Below, in pieces: positions 19,416 through 27,259 of a stretch of DNA of 64,000 bases. Under the pieces are notes generated by a model that was given only the letters and a program-made list of their open reading frames with translations, had not been told where the DNA came from and ran no database searches. How positions within the stretch are numbered: the first letter of the stretch is position 1; every line of letters begins with the position of its first letter. The DNA is from Paenalkalicoccus suaedae (GTDB lineage Bacteria > Bacillota > Bacilli > Bacillales > Salisediminibacteriaceae). The stretch spans positions 2,666,001 to 2,730,000 of the forward strand of contig NZ_CP041372.2 in the NCBI RefSeq assembly GCF_006965545.2, given 5' to 3'. The position numbers were made by a program, and so were the translations under genes.

Positions 19416-19943
19416 CTATTCTAGCCTCTTTGTTTGTATTCTCTCGTATCTCGGCACTTCTCCAATTCGGATCTCATAGAGATGGATCTCCGCAACTGTC
19501 ATCGTGACGGGCTTAATCTTTATATCGTCAAGTGGAGCGGTCCTTTCCACTCCTCTCCACTTTTTAGCAATTGTCATATGCGGATGATAGGGTCTTCTGT
19601 CTCCTTCAAATGATACGTCATCACCCGATTTTCTGACCATAGCTTGGAGATCTAGGAGGGCGTTGGAATGCTCTGGCGCTAAAAATAGCACGCGAGGACG
19701 TGTCGCAAGTCCAAAGCTCGCTCGCTTAGAAAATGTGAGGGGAAAGCTAGGACTTGGTATGGTAGCGATTCTATCCCATAACTCCTCCACTTTTGCGAAT
19801 TCAAAACCACCAAGAAACAGTAATGTAATATGCATATCACGTGGGTCCGGTAACACATTATACTGGTGAATCATGTCAAGTCTTGCTGCAACACCCGCTG
19901 ACGCAACCTCTGGTGTTGCTGAAATACCGATAAAGTGATGCAT
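19416..19943 (-). CDS. thpR: RNA 2',3'-cyclic phosphodiesterase (2H family)
   Basis: A 175-residue 2H-superfamily protein. The two catalytic HxTx motifs are visible: HITLLFLG (from His38) and HPHMTIAKKW (about residue 123). The family (ThpR/LigT, B. subtilis YtlP) opens 2',3'-cyclic phosphates on RNA ends and can ligate tRNA halves in vitro. GGGAGG is eight bases upstream of the ATG. It begins a minus-strand unit with ytlQ and a small gene, and is divergent from ytkP with a short shared promoter region. Confidence 0.9.
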   Translation of the reverse strand: MHHFIGISATPEVASAGVAARLDMIHQYNVLPDPRDMHITLLFLGGFEFAKVEELWDRIATIPSPSFPLTFSKRASFGLATRPRVLFLAPEHSNALLDLQAMVRKSGDDVSFEGDRRPYHPHMTIAKKWRGVERTAPLDDIKIKPVTMTVAEIHLYEIRIGEVPRYERIQTKRLE

Positions 19944-19974
19944 CTGAATAGTCCTCCCTGCTTTAACGCTTAAA

Positions 19975-20000
19975 ATCGCTATGATACAATTATAAGCGAT
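19975..20000. promoter_or_regulatory. Divergent promoter region of thpR and ytkP with an inverted repeat
   Basis: ATCGCT (19975) and AGCGAT (19995) flank overlapping -10-like boxes: TACAAT on the plus strand (19985) and TATAAT on the minus strand (19989-19994). The -35 boxes are weak on both sides. Confidence 0.4.
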
Positions 20001-20033
20001 AATAGAGAAGTGTATAAAGAGAGGATGACCGCA

Positions 20034-20972
20034 GTGGCTAAAGTAGTGACGAATATGAATGAACTAATAGGTGATACACCTCTTGTTAAGCTACGTCATC
20101 TAACAGGAGCAAATCACGCTACGGTATATTTAAAGCTAGAGTTTATGAATCCGAGCGGAAGTGTAAAGGATCGCGCAGCATCGAATATGATTGAACAAGC
20201 AGAGAAGGACGGTCTTTTAACAAAGGACTCCGTTATCATTGAACCGACGTCCGGCAACACTGGCATTGGACTTGCCATGACGGCTGCCGCTAAGGGCTAT
20301 AAGGCCATCTTAACGATGCCGGATACGATGTCTCAGGAGCGTATTAACCTGCTAAAAGCTTACGGAGCTAAAGTAGAATTAACCCCTGGAGACAAAAAAA
20401 TGCCTGGTGCAATTGAGCGCGCAAAGGAGCTTGCTAAAGAGATTCCTAACGCATTCATTCCGATGCAGTTCGAAAACCACGCTAACCCTGACGCACACCG
20501 TGGTTCAACAGCTCTTGAAATCATCGATGGCATGAAGCAAATCGGGAAGGATCTTTCCGCGTTTGTCGCGACTTCTGGCACTGGAGGGACGATTACTGGT
20601 ACAGGAGAAGAGCTCAAAAAGGTATATAAAGATTTAACAGTGCACGTAGTAGAGCCAAAAGGCTCACCTGTTTTATCAGGTGGAAAACCAGGTCCCCATA
20701 AGCTTGTTGGTACGTCTCCAGGATTTGTACCACCAATTTTAAACGAAGAGGTATATGGAGAAATTTTTCAAATCTCGGATGAGGATGCATATGAGGTAAC
20801 ACGTAGACTCGCTCGTGAAGAAGGTATTTTAGTTGGCCCTTCCTCCGGCGCCGCCTGCTACGCTGCTCTGCAAGTAGCATCAAGGTTAACAAAAGATGAT
20901 GTCGTTGTATGTATCGCCTGTGATACAGGAGAACGCTACCTGTCAACTGACTTATTTCAATTTGAAGGGTAA
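20034..20972 (+). CDS. ytkP: Cysteine synthase-like PLP enzyme (YtkP)
   Basis: A 312-residue fold type II PLP enzyme of the O-acetylserine sulfhydrylase group. SGSVKDRA carries the PLP lysine (Lys45), TSGNTG (about residue 77) is the substrate loop and GTGGTITGTG the phosphate-binding loop. GTG 20034 was chosen because AGAGG lies nine bases upstream; the longer frame from GTG 20010 covers that site. The position divergent from thpR matches B. subtilis ytkP, a cysteine synthase-like protein whose physiological substrate is not, to my knowledge, settled. A terminator follows. Confidence 0.88.
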   Translation: MAKVVTNMNELIGDTPLVKLRHLTGANHATVYLKLEFMNPSGSVKDRAASNMIEQAEKDGLLTKDSVIIEPTSGNTGIGLAMTAAAKGYKAILTMPDTMSQERINLLKAYGAKVELTPGDKKMPGAIERAKELAKEIPNAFIPMQFENHANPDAHRGSTALEIIDGMKQIGKDLSAFVATSGTGGTITGTGEELKKVYKDLTVHVVEPKGSPVLSGGKPGPHKLVGTSPGFVPPILNEEVYGEIFQISDEDAYEVTRRLAREEGILVGPSSGAACYAALQVASRLTKDDVVVCIACDTGERYLSTDLFQFEG

Positions 20973-20981
20973 TCTTTTAAG

Positions 20982-21012
20982 ATCCAGTGGCATTGATGCC
21001 GCTGGATTTTTA
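20982..21012 (+). terminator. Terminator after ytkP
   Basis: ATCCAGTGGCA and TGCCGCTGGAT arms with a four-base loop and a T5 run. Confidence 0.8.
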
Positions 21013-21292
21013 ATTTCGCGCTATAATCTATTTATAAATTTTACACACGTTCACTATAATGATGTTCATTTATTTGAAATAAAGGGAATATACTTATTAC
21101 GCAAGTGAGTAAATGATGCAAAAACGTCTTTCTACCCCTATTTCCAGTACAATTAGTACTTTTTGCTATTCTAATGTTCGGTTTTTACTTCATATTCATG
21201 CATTTTTACAGGGAATTAAAATAATTTACAGAGAGAATACTTTACTCTTAATTATGTTTTAGGGTAGAATAGATGCAAAGGAGGGAGTTCTC
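21013..21292. other. Non-coding region before the YjfB-like gene
   Basis: AT-rich, with no supported gene. TTTACAG occurs twice near 21206-21233 about 21 bp apart, and TTTACT (21241) with TAGAAT (21265) at 18-bp spacing is a possible sigma-A promoter leading closely into the next ribosome site. Confidence 0.35.
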
Positions 21293-21475
21293 TTGACGAT
21301 CAGTGCTATGATGAATGCACAAACGCAACAGCTACAGCACACCGTGAGCCTTAGTATTTTACAAAGCTCCCTGCAAACTCAAGCTGCCGCAAGTATTCAT
21401 ATGCTTGATAAGATGAATGAGACTTCGCCTGCCCCACATCCATATGCGGGCAAGCAGATTGACTGGAAAGCGTAA
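21293..21475 (+). CDS. YjfB family small protein (putative motility protein)
   Basis: A 60-residue protein starting with TTG after a strong AAGGAGGG. The pattern MMNAQTQQLQHTVSLSILQ followed by LQTQAAASIHML and ending HPYAGKQIDWKA matches the YjfB_motility family, which has an amphipathic helical N-terminus and a P-H-P-x-x-G-x-x-I-D end. B. subtilis yjfB is in the SigD (motility) regulon, but I could not find a SigD promoter here. The function is unproven. Confidence 0.8.
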   Translation: MTISAMMNAQTQQLQHTVSLSILQSSLQTQAAASIHMLDKMNETSPAPHPYAGKQIDWKA

Positions 21476-21551
21476 TACCTCATTCGCGAATTTCGTTTTA
21501 TCGCCCTTTTAAAGAATATGTAGGGTGACGACAACAATAAGGAGTGGTTTT

Positions 21552-21770
21552 TTGAAGCCTTCAACCGACCGTATGTTGACTCGAATTAAAGCAATCTACC
21601 TTTACATCAAAAAGAATGGTAGTGTCTCCACCAAGGAGCTGGTTGAGGAGTTCGGTTGTACCGAACGTACGATTCAGCGAGATCTTAATGTGCTTGAATA
21701 CAACGATCTTGTTATCAGTCATGAACGCGGTGTATGGACAACGACGAAGAAAAAGACAAAGGTATCATAA
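21552..21770 (+). CDS. ytzE: Small DeoR-type HTH protein (YtzE-like)
   Basis: A 72-residue protein consisting only of an HTH_DeoR domain: RMLTRIKAIYLYIKKNG, then STKELVEEFGCTERTIQRDLNVLEYNDLV with the recognition helix in ERTIQRDL. No sensor domain is present. It closely resembles B. subtilis YtzE. TTG 21552 is preceded by AAGGAG at seven bases; the GTG at 21525 is upstream of that site. Probably a DNA-binding regulator; its targets are unknown. A perfect terminator follows. Confidence 0.87.
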   Translation: MKPSTDRMLTRIKAIYLYIKKNGSVSTKELVEEFGCTERTIQRDLNVLEYNDLVISHERGVWTTTKKKTKVS

Positions 21771-21783
21771 TCCCATATAACGC

Positions 21784-21814
21784 AAGATGATCCTCATGCA
21801 GGATCATCTTTTTT
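21784..21814 (+). terminator. Terminator after ytzE
   Basis: Perfect AAGATGATCCT / AGGATCATCTT arms, five-base loop, T6 run. Confidence 0.9.
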
Positions 21815-21927
21815 GTTTGTTTTTAAAAAAGGAATGCCTTGGAGCGGAGTGCTTAAGATGATTGCGAATCGTGCCTTATGCGCGAAGTGCCATCATATCA
21901 TAAGAATGATTGACGTTTTCGCGCTAG

Positions 21928-22150
21928 TTAATGGTTGGTTAATAAGGTTTGCTATGTAGTGCAGGGTTAATGGAAGTACTTTAATAAGGTTATGTGCCTC
22001 GTGTTGGGTTTATGTTCCGCATTTAAGAGATATGGACTTCGTGTGGAGGATCACCCTAGTTATGTGCCTCATTCTGGATTTATGTTCCGCATTCACATTT
22101 TATCTCCCCCATTTAAAAATTATGGACTTCGTGCCGAAGATCACCTATAT
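21928..22150. repeat. Phased-word array, TATG family, 20-bp step
   Basis: TATG words start at 21991, 22011, 22031, 22061, 22081 and 22121, with TATC at 22101. The step is 20 bp except for 30 bp after the TATGGACTTCGTG version at 22031. Upstream, TTAATGG (21928, 21967) and TTAATAAGG (21939, 21981) repeat at about double steps. The array lies between the convergent genes ytzE and rsuA. The words TATGTTCCGCATT and TATGGACTTCGTG recur in the array at 42.5 kb. Confidence 0.8.
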
Positions 22151-22217
22151 AGCCTTCCTCTCACCTCTCTCAAAAACTCGAGCCCCTCTTTAAGAGTGGC
22201 TCGATCAATTATACGTA

Positions 22218-22928
22218 TTAATCTGCATCCATGAGTAGCTGTAGCTCTTCTTCCGTTAGCTCACGATATTGCCCTGGCTTTAACGTTTCATCTAAAAGTA
22301 GGCTACCGTGACGCTCTCTTTTTAGAGCTGTCACTTTATTATCGACTGCTTCAAGCATGCGTTTAACTTGATGAAACTTTCCTTCTTGAATTGTTAGCCA
22401 AAACACGTCTCGCTTTTCCCCTTCAAAACGAACTTTAGCGGGCTTTGTCTCATACCCATCGTCCAATTTCACTCCGCTCTCAAGCACCTCCACATCGTTT
22501 TCGGTCAAAGGAAGCTTTGAGTGAACGCGGTACTCTTTATCGACTTTGTGTTTTGGTGAGGTTAAGCGGTGCCCGAGCTTACCGTCGTTTGTTAATAATA
22601 AGAGGCCTGTAGTATCTTTGTCGAGCCTGCCAACTGGGAATGGCTCAAACAGTACTTCATCAGGTCCGAGTAAATCAATGACTGTTTGGTCCCTCGTGTC
22701 TTCTGTTGCTGAGACTGTCCCAGCAGGTTTATGAAGCATGATGTAAATGAATTCGCGATACTCCACTGGCTCTCCGTAAAGCATGAGCTCGTCCTTGTCA
22801 GGATCGACCTTCACCTTGCCGTCTTTCACCGTCAAGCCATTCGCGACAAGCGCGCCTTCCTTTAACAGACGCTTCACATCTTTACGGCTTCCATATCCAA
22901 GGTGGGAGAGTAATTTATCTGCGCGCAT
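22218..22928 (-). CDS. rsuA: RsuA/RluB family pseudouridine synthase
   Basis: A 236-residue enzyme with an N-terminal S4 RNA-binding domain (MRADKLLSHLGYGSRKDVKRL) and a catalytic domain whose GRLDKDTTGLL contains the conserved Asp103. DGYETKPAKV favours the RsuA type (16S rRNA U516) over RluB, and B. subtilis has a comparable protein, YtzG. The ATG at 22928 follows GGAGGAGGAG and starts one base after the stop of the upstream SEDS gene, so it is the last gene of a three-gene unit. Confidence 0.9.
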   Translation of the reverse strand: MRADKLLSHLGYGSRKDVKRLLKEGALVANGLTVKDGKVKVDPDKDELMLYGEPVEYREFIYIMLHKPAGTVSATEDTRDQTVIDLLGPDEVLFEPFPVGRLDKDTTGLLLLTNDGKLGHRLTSPKHKVDKEYRVHSKLPLTENDVEVLESGVKLDDGYETKPAKVRFEGEKRDVFWLTIQEGKFHQVKRMLEAVDNKVTALKRERHGSLLLDETLKPGQYRELTEEELQLLMDAD

Positions 22929-22929
22929 C

Positions 22930-24111
22930 TTACTCCTCCTCCCCAAACATGTAGTGCTTCGTCCGTATATTCACATTGAGCACGAGCCCTATGGCGAGCA
23001 TGTTGGTAACCAGTGCACTACCTCCATAGCTAACAAACGGTAGCGCAAGACCTGTGATAGGGACAAGACCAATCGTCATACCGATGTTTTGGAAAACTTG
23101 GAAGACGATAAGACCAACAACACCTGCTACGATAAACGTACCAAAAGAATTATTACACGTAAATGCAATAATAATCATGCGATAAAGCAAGAGGAAGTAA
23201 ACAATTAGTAATACGGTTGCTCCTATAAAGCCAAACTCTTCCCCTATAACAGTAAAGATAAAGTCTGTATGAATTTCAGGGATTGTTCCACTTGCTGTTT
23301 TTACACCTTCTCCAAGACCAGATCCATATAGTCTTCCTGCTCCAATTCCTTGAATAGCGTGATAGAGCTGGTAGCCTTCTCCGCCAATATTGGCATTCGG
23401 ATCAAGCCATGCGTATATACGGCTTAATTGGTGGTCTCGAATAATACGATTAAAGACTTCAAACATATTATTGTGCATCCATACTAAAACAGCAATGAAT
23501 CCCGCACCTAGTGACACCAATAAACCAAGCATTCTAAATGTTACTCCAGCCATTAAGATCATAATCGCAATCATGGCTAAAATGACAAGTGCTGTACCTA
23601 AGTCAGGCTGTTGTAAAATAAGAGCAAATGGTGGTAATCCAACGGCTAATATTTTACCAACGACAACTACGTCTGATTTAAATGACTTTTCTCGTGGTTT
23701 CTTCATAATTGTGTAAAGAAGATGGGCGAGAATAATAACTAAAAATACTTTAACGAATTCAGAGGGTTGAAAGGCGATAAGGTCTTCGACTCCCAACCAG
23801 CGTTGCGCTCCGTTTCGTTCGATACCCAACGGAGTAAAACTAACTGCTAATAGTAACACCATACTACCAATATATAAAGGAATACTAAAATTCTTAAAGA
23901 ACTCGTAGTCAATAATCATGGCAAAGACCATGAGAACTGTCCCGATAACAAACCAAATAATTTGTCGTTGCACGAAGTGACTTGCAGGCACCGCATACTG
24001 TTCCGTTGATGCAGCGCTATATATCGCAACTAAACTTATACACATTAAACAAAATAAAAAGAATAATAACGTGAAGTCCAGCTGTTGGATTGGACTTTTA
24101 CGCTCTTGCAT
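22930..24111 (-). CDS. SEDS family peptidoglycan glycosyltransferase, RodA-like
   Basis: A 393-residue, about ten-helix membrane protein of the RodA/FtsW/SpoVE family, which polymerises lipid II together with a class B penicillin-binding protein. QPSEFVK, QQPDLGTALV, IHTDFIFTVIGEEFGF (with the family's conserved Asp) and LPFVSYGGSALVTNM are all present. The closer match seems to be RodA (elongation), since the second gene carries FtsW-like features. No PBP or mre gene is nearby. GGAGG lies very close to the ATG. It is in tandem with a second SEDS gene 24 bases upstream. Confidence 0.88.
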   Translation of the reverse strand: MQERKSPIQQLDFTLLFFLFCLMCISLVAIYSAASTEQYAVPASHFVQRQIIWFVIGTVLMVFAMIIDYEFFKNFSIPLYIGSMVLLLAVSFTPLGIERNGAQRWLGVEDLIAFQPSEFVKVFLVIILAHLLYTIMKKPREKSFKSDVVVVGKILAVGLPPFALILQQPDLGTALVILAMIAIMILMAGVTFRMLGLLVSLGAGFIAVLVWMHNNMFEVFNRIIRDHQLSRIYAWLDPNANIGGEGYQLYHAIQGIGAGRLYGSGLGEGVKTASGTIPEIHTDFIFTVIGEEFGFIGATVLLIVYFLLLYRMIIIAFTCNNSFGTFIVAGVVGLIVFQVFQNIGMTIGLVPITGLALPFVSYGGSALVTNMLAIGLVLNVNIRTKHYMFGEEE

Positions 24112-24135
24112 ATACCTCCACCTACTTCTTAAACT

Positions 24136-25332
24136 CTATTTACTATACGAATAAGATGTGCGCGCCGAAGCTGAAACCGCTGGTTCTTCTTTCGCTTGTT
24201 CCGGAATTCCACGCTTTTCTTGACGATCTTTTTCCGTACGTCGTGATACGTTTGCAAGTACTCCCATCGACATCATTGTAACTAATAAGGAGGACCCCCC
24301 ATAGCTGACGAAAGGAAATGGGATACCAGTGATAGGAAGCATGCCACTCACTGCACCTGCGTTTAAAATAATTTGTATACTTAGCTGAAATACGATTCCA
24401 AATGCTAACAGGCTTCCAAATGCATCCTTACACCTAGCGCCAATAAGGACACCTCGCCCGATTAAGAATAAAATCGCACTGAAAAGAAAAACGATACCTA
24501 AAAACCCCAGTTCCTCACTAACAATGGCGAGGATAAAGTCCGTATGAGCCTCAGGTAAATAAAATAGCTTTTGCACACTGTTACCAAGTCCCGCACCTGT
24601 TAAGCCACCGTGAGCGATCGCGATATACGACTGCACAAGCTGGAAGCCTTGTGTTTGCTCTAACTCAAACGGTGTACGGAAACCAATAAGACGGTCAAGT
24701 CGATACTGCTCGGAATTCGCATACCAGTACATGACACCAGCTGCGACAGACCCAATCGCAAAGAGATGTAGATATCTTGCGCCAGAAAAGAACGCAATTA
24801 AAATAGCAACTAGTACAATCGACATTCCTGTACCTAAATCAGGCTGCATCATGATTAAGAAGAAGAATCCACCTACAATAATAAGCGGTGGCATGAATCC
24901 TCCTAAAAAGCTATTTATGTACGCCTGTTTTCTTGAATAAATATACGATAAATAGATGATTGCTCCAAGCTTCACGAATTCGGATGCTTGTAACCCAAAC
25001 GGCCCAATCTGAATCCATCTTGTCGCTCCATTTACGGTATTACCTACTCCAGGAATTAAAACTGCAATCAATAGAGCAAAGCATAAAAATAAAATAGGTA
25101 TTATTAGCTTTTGATAGTGACGATATGGGAAAAACATTAAAAATGTAAACATGACTGAGCCAATTAGTAGAAATTGAAGCTGTCTATTAAAAAAGTAGCG
25201 CATATTATCATGATCCTGATAGCCTTCTACAAAACTAGCGCTATACACCATCACAAGCCCAAAAGCTGTTAATATGGCGATTACCGTAATTAAATACCAA
25301 TCTATGTACAGCTTTCTCTTTTCCGCTTCCAA
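24136..25332 (-). CDS. SEDS family peptidoglycan glycosyltransferase, FtsW-like
   Basis: A 398-residue SEDS membrane protein. GLVMVYSASF near the N-terminus, LQASEFVKLG, MQPDLGTGMSIV, AHTDFILAIVSEELGFLG and PFPFVSYGGSSLLVTM are family motifs. A basic and acidic cytosolic tail of about 40 residues (RRTEKDRQEKRG onward) ends the protein. TTG 25332 was chosen because AGGAGG lies eight bases upstream; the GTG three codons earlier overlaps that site. First gene of the unit with the RodA-like gene and rsuA. Whether it serves division, elongation or sporulation cannot be told from sequence alone. Confidence 0.88.
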   Translation of the reverse strand: MEAEKRKLYIDWYLITVIAILTAFGLVMVYSASFVEGYQDHDNMRYFFNRQLQFLLIGSVMFTFLMFFPYRHYQKLIIPILFLCFALLIAVLIPGVGNTVNGATRWIQIGPFGLQASEFVKLGAIIYLSYIYSRKQAYINSFLGGFMPPLIIVGGFFFLIMMQPDLGTGMSIVLVAILIAFFSGARYLHLFAIGSVAAGVMYWYANSEQYRLDRLIGFRTPFELEQTQGFQLVQSYIAIAHGGLTGAGLGNSVQKLFYLPEAHTDFILAIVSEELGFLGIVFLFSAILFLIGRGVLIGARCKDAFGSLLAFGIVFQLSIQIILNAGAVSGMLPITGIPFPFVSYGGSSLLVTMMSMGVLANVSRRTEKDRQEKRGIPEQAKEEPAVSASARTSYSYSK

Positions 25333-25527
25333 TGCGCTCACCTCCTACAGTCATACTCGTATATTATAGCACTAGCATGATTCTGAAAGAAAGTGACATT
25401 CGATGGTTAAACCCTATTTCATTATGTATTTTGTTAAGAGCGCTTTCATGTTTTAGATGATTTTTGTGGTCGAAAATAGACGTAAAACGGGTATGAAACA
25501 GGTAGATATGTAAAGGAGGAACTCTAG

Positions 25528-26808
25528 ATGACACAATCTATCATCGTAATAGGCGCCGGTCTAGCCGGATTATCTGCCGCAACGGCATTAAAGAACGCAA
25601 ACTGCCACCTCACCATGTTAGAAGCTGCACCTCAAGCTGGAGGTAAAGTGAAATCATGGATCAGTGAGAAGGATGACACGTATATAGAGGAAGGCGCACA
25701 GTTTATTAATACCGACATGACGCAGATGGTCAAGCTTGCAACATCTGCAGGGTTATCTATTGTTCAAACGGGTAGCAAGCCTGACGGTATTAGTATAGCA
25801 GCTCCCGAGCAAGCACCTATAAGCGACGAACTCTTTGATCATGAAGATGAACTAGATGACATCGTGATTACACGGAAAGAGGAAGACATCCCCCTTTCCT
25901 CTCTGTATAATCGTTTAGATATTACAAAGGACGAACAGCAACTTATCTCTAGTATGTACGGCGAATTAATAAATGTGAACCCTCAGCTTGTTAGTGCTGC
26001 AGGATTTTTATCGATCCATAAACGGTTTGCTTCTATGCAGGATGACACAACGCACCAGGTAGCAGGTCCTCTATCTCATTTAGTCGGCCATTTACTCAAG
26101 CAACTTCCTACTGTTCATTTTTCTGAGCCCGCCCGTTCCATTTTTTCAGACGAAAAAGGGGTAACGGTCCAGACAGATAAGCAAGAATATCAGGCAGATG
26201 GCGTTGTCATAGCCGTTCCTCCTGCAGTAGCGAGTAAGCTTACGTATTCATCCAACTTAGTGTCACACTTCAAGCAAGCATTGGATAGCTATATTAACGG
26301 CTCTATTATTAAAATCACATGGGAATACGAGACCCCGTTTTGGGAAGAGCTAAAAGGACGTGATGAGGTTATTCACATGGCGGAGGCAACCTTCACGACT
26401 CCTCAAGGAATATCGGTGCAGGATACGTCTGCTAGAGGGATAAATAATCGACTCACGATGTTTATCGGCGCAGATCTCGCAGAAGAATTAGCAACTAAAA
26501 AGGAAGACGATGTAGTCAGAATAGCAGAAGAGTGGCTTAAAGAAGCTGTTGGTGAACGTGCATTTACTTATTCCCGTAGACACGTAAGCACGTGGGTCAA
26601 CGATCCACTGTGCGGAGGCGGATACGGAGCTGCTGTCCGTTATGGATCGATGATCGCCCCATATGAACTGCTACGTGAGCCATATGCACGGACCGTGTTT
26701 GCTAGTAGCGAATTAACAAAGGAATTCGCACATCATATGGAGGGGGCGCTCCGAGCAGGTAAATATGCTGCAACTTCCTTACTCTCTTTTCTTAAGAAAA
26801 AGGGGTAA
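25528..26808 (+). CDS. FAD-dependent amine oxidase-like oxidoreductase
   Basis: A 426-residue flavoprotein of the amine oxidase/protoporphyrinogen oxidase superfamily. VIGAGLAGLSAATAL (residues 6-20) is the dinucleotide-binding loop, EAAPQAGGKVKSW follows, and the C-terminal FASSELTKEFAHHMEGALRAGKYAA is the second FAD-contacting motif. The substrate is unknown; polyamine or other amine oxidation is typical, and desaturases are a close alternative. AAGGAGG precedes the ATG. An HxlR-type regulator follows 82 bases later in the same direction with what looks like its own promoter. Confidence 0.8.
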   Translation: MTQSIIVIGAGLAGLSAATALKNANCHLTMLEAAPQAGGKVKSWISEKDDTYIEEGAQFINTDMTQMVKLATSAGLSIVQTGSKPDGISIAAPEQAPISDELFDHEDELDDIVITRKEEDIPLSSLYNRLDITKDEQQLISSMYGELINVNPQLVSAAGFLSIHKRFASMQDDTTHQVAGPLSHLVGHLLKQLPTVHFSEPARSIFSDEKGVTVQTDKQEYQADGVVIAVPPAVASKLTYSSNLVSHFKQALDSYINGSIIKITWEYETPFWEELKGRDEVIHMAEATFTTPQGISVQDTSARGINNRLTMFIGADLAEELATKKEDDVVRIAEEWLKEAVGERAFTYSRRHVSTWVNDPLCGGGYGAAVRYGSMIAPYELLREPYARTVFASSELTKEFAHHMEGALRAGKYAATSLLSFLKKKG

Positions 26809-26828
26809 GAACTCTCTGAGCCGAACAC

Positions 26829-26857
26829 TTACTTATCGTTCGTACCTGTGTTATACT
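26829..26857 (+). promoter_or_regulatory. Candidate extended -10 promoter of the HxlR gene
   Basis: TG-T-TATACT at 26849-26857, with a weak TTACTT -35 at 17-bp spacing, 33 bases before the start codon. Confidence 0.5.
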
Positions 26858-26890
26858 AATTTACAGGAAGTCATCAAAGGGGTGAGAGAG

Positions 26891-27214
26891 ATGGAACAAT
26901 TAGCAATGTGCCCTAAGTTTGAGTCTGCATTTCAGCTATTAGGTAAACGATGGAACGGTTTAATTATTCGCGTGCTTTTAAATGGCCCGGTACGCTTTCG
27001 TGATATTTCAACAAATATTCCAAGTATGAGCGATAAAATGCTCGTAGAACGACTAAAACAGCTTGAAGAAGTAGGCGTTGTAGAGCGCAGCGTTTATCCT
27101 GAGACACCTGTACGTATTGAATATGCGTTAACGGACAAAGGTCGCGCGTTAAAGCCTGCCTTAGACGAAATTCAATCATGGGCAGAATCATGGATGCACC
27201 AAGAGCACGAGTAA
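26891..27214 (+). CDS. HxlR family winged-helix transcriptional regulator
   Basis: A 107-residue DNA-binding protein of the HxlR/MarR-like group. The N-terminal CPKFESAFQLLGKRWN holds the family's conserved cysteine (Cys7), which in some members senses aldehydes, quinones or oxidants. PVRFRDISTNIPSMSDKMLVERLKQLEEVGVV is the helix-turn-helix, and VRIEYALTDKGRAL the wing. ATG 26891 follows AAGGGG. The adjacent flavin oxidase gene is a plausible target, since HxlR members often control neighbouring oxidoreductases, but that is inference. Confidence 0.9.
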   Translation: MEQLAMCPKFESAFQLLGKRWNGLIIRVLLNGPVRFRDISTNIPSMSDKMLVERLKQLEEVGVVERSVYPETPVRIEYALTDKGRALKPALDEIQSWAESWMHQEHE

Positions 27215-27216
27215 CG

Positions 27217-27259
27217 TAAAAAGGATGTCTGGAGCAACAACTCCGGACATCCTTTTTTT
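27217..27259. terminator. Bidirectional terminator between the HxlR gene and murJ
   Basis: AAAAGGATGTCTGGAG and CTCCGGACATCCTTTT arms (one G-T pair), six-base loop, T-run in both directions. Confidence 0.9.
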
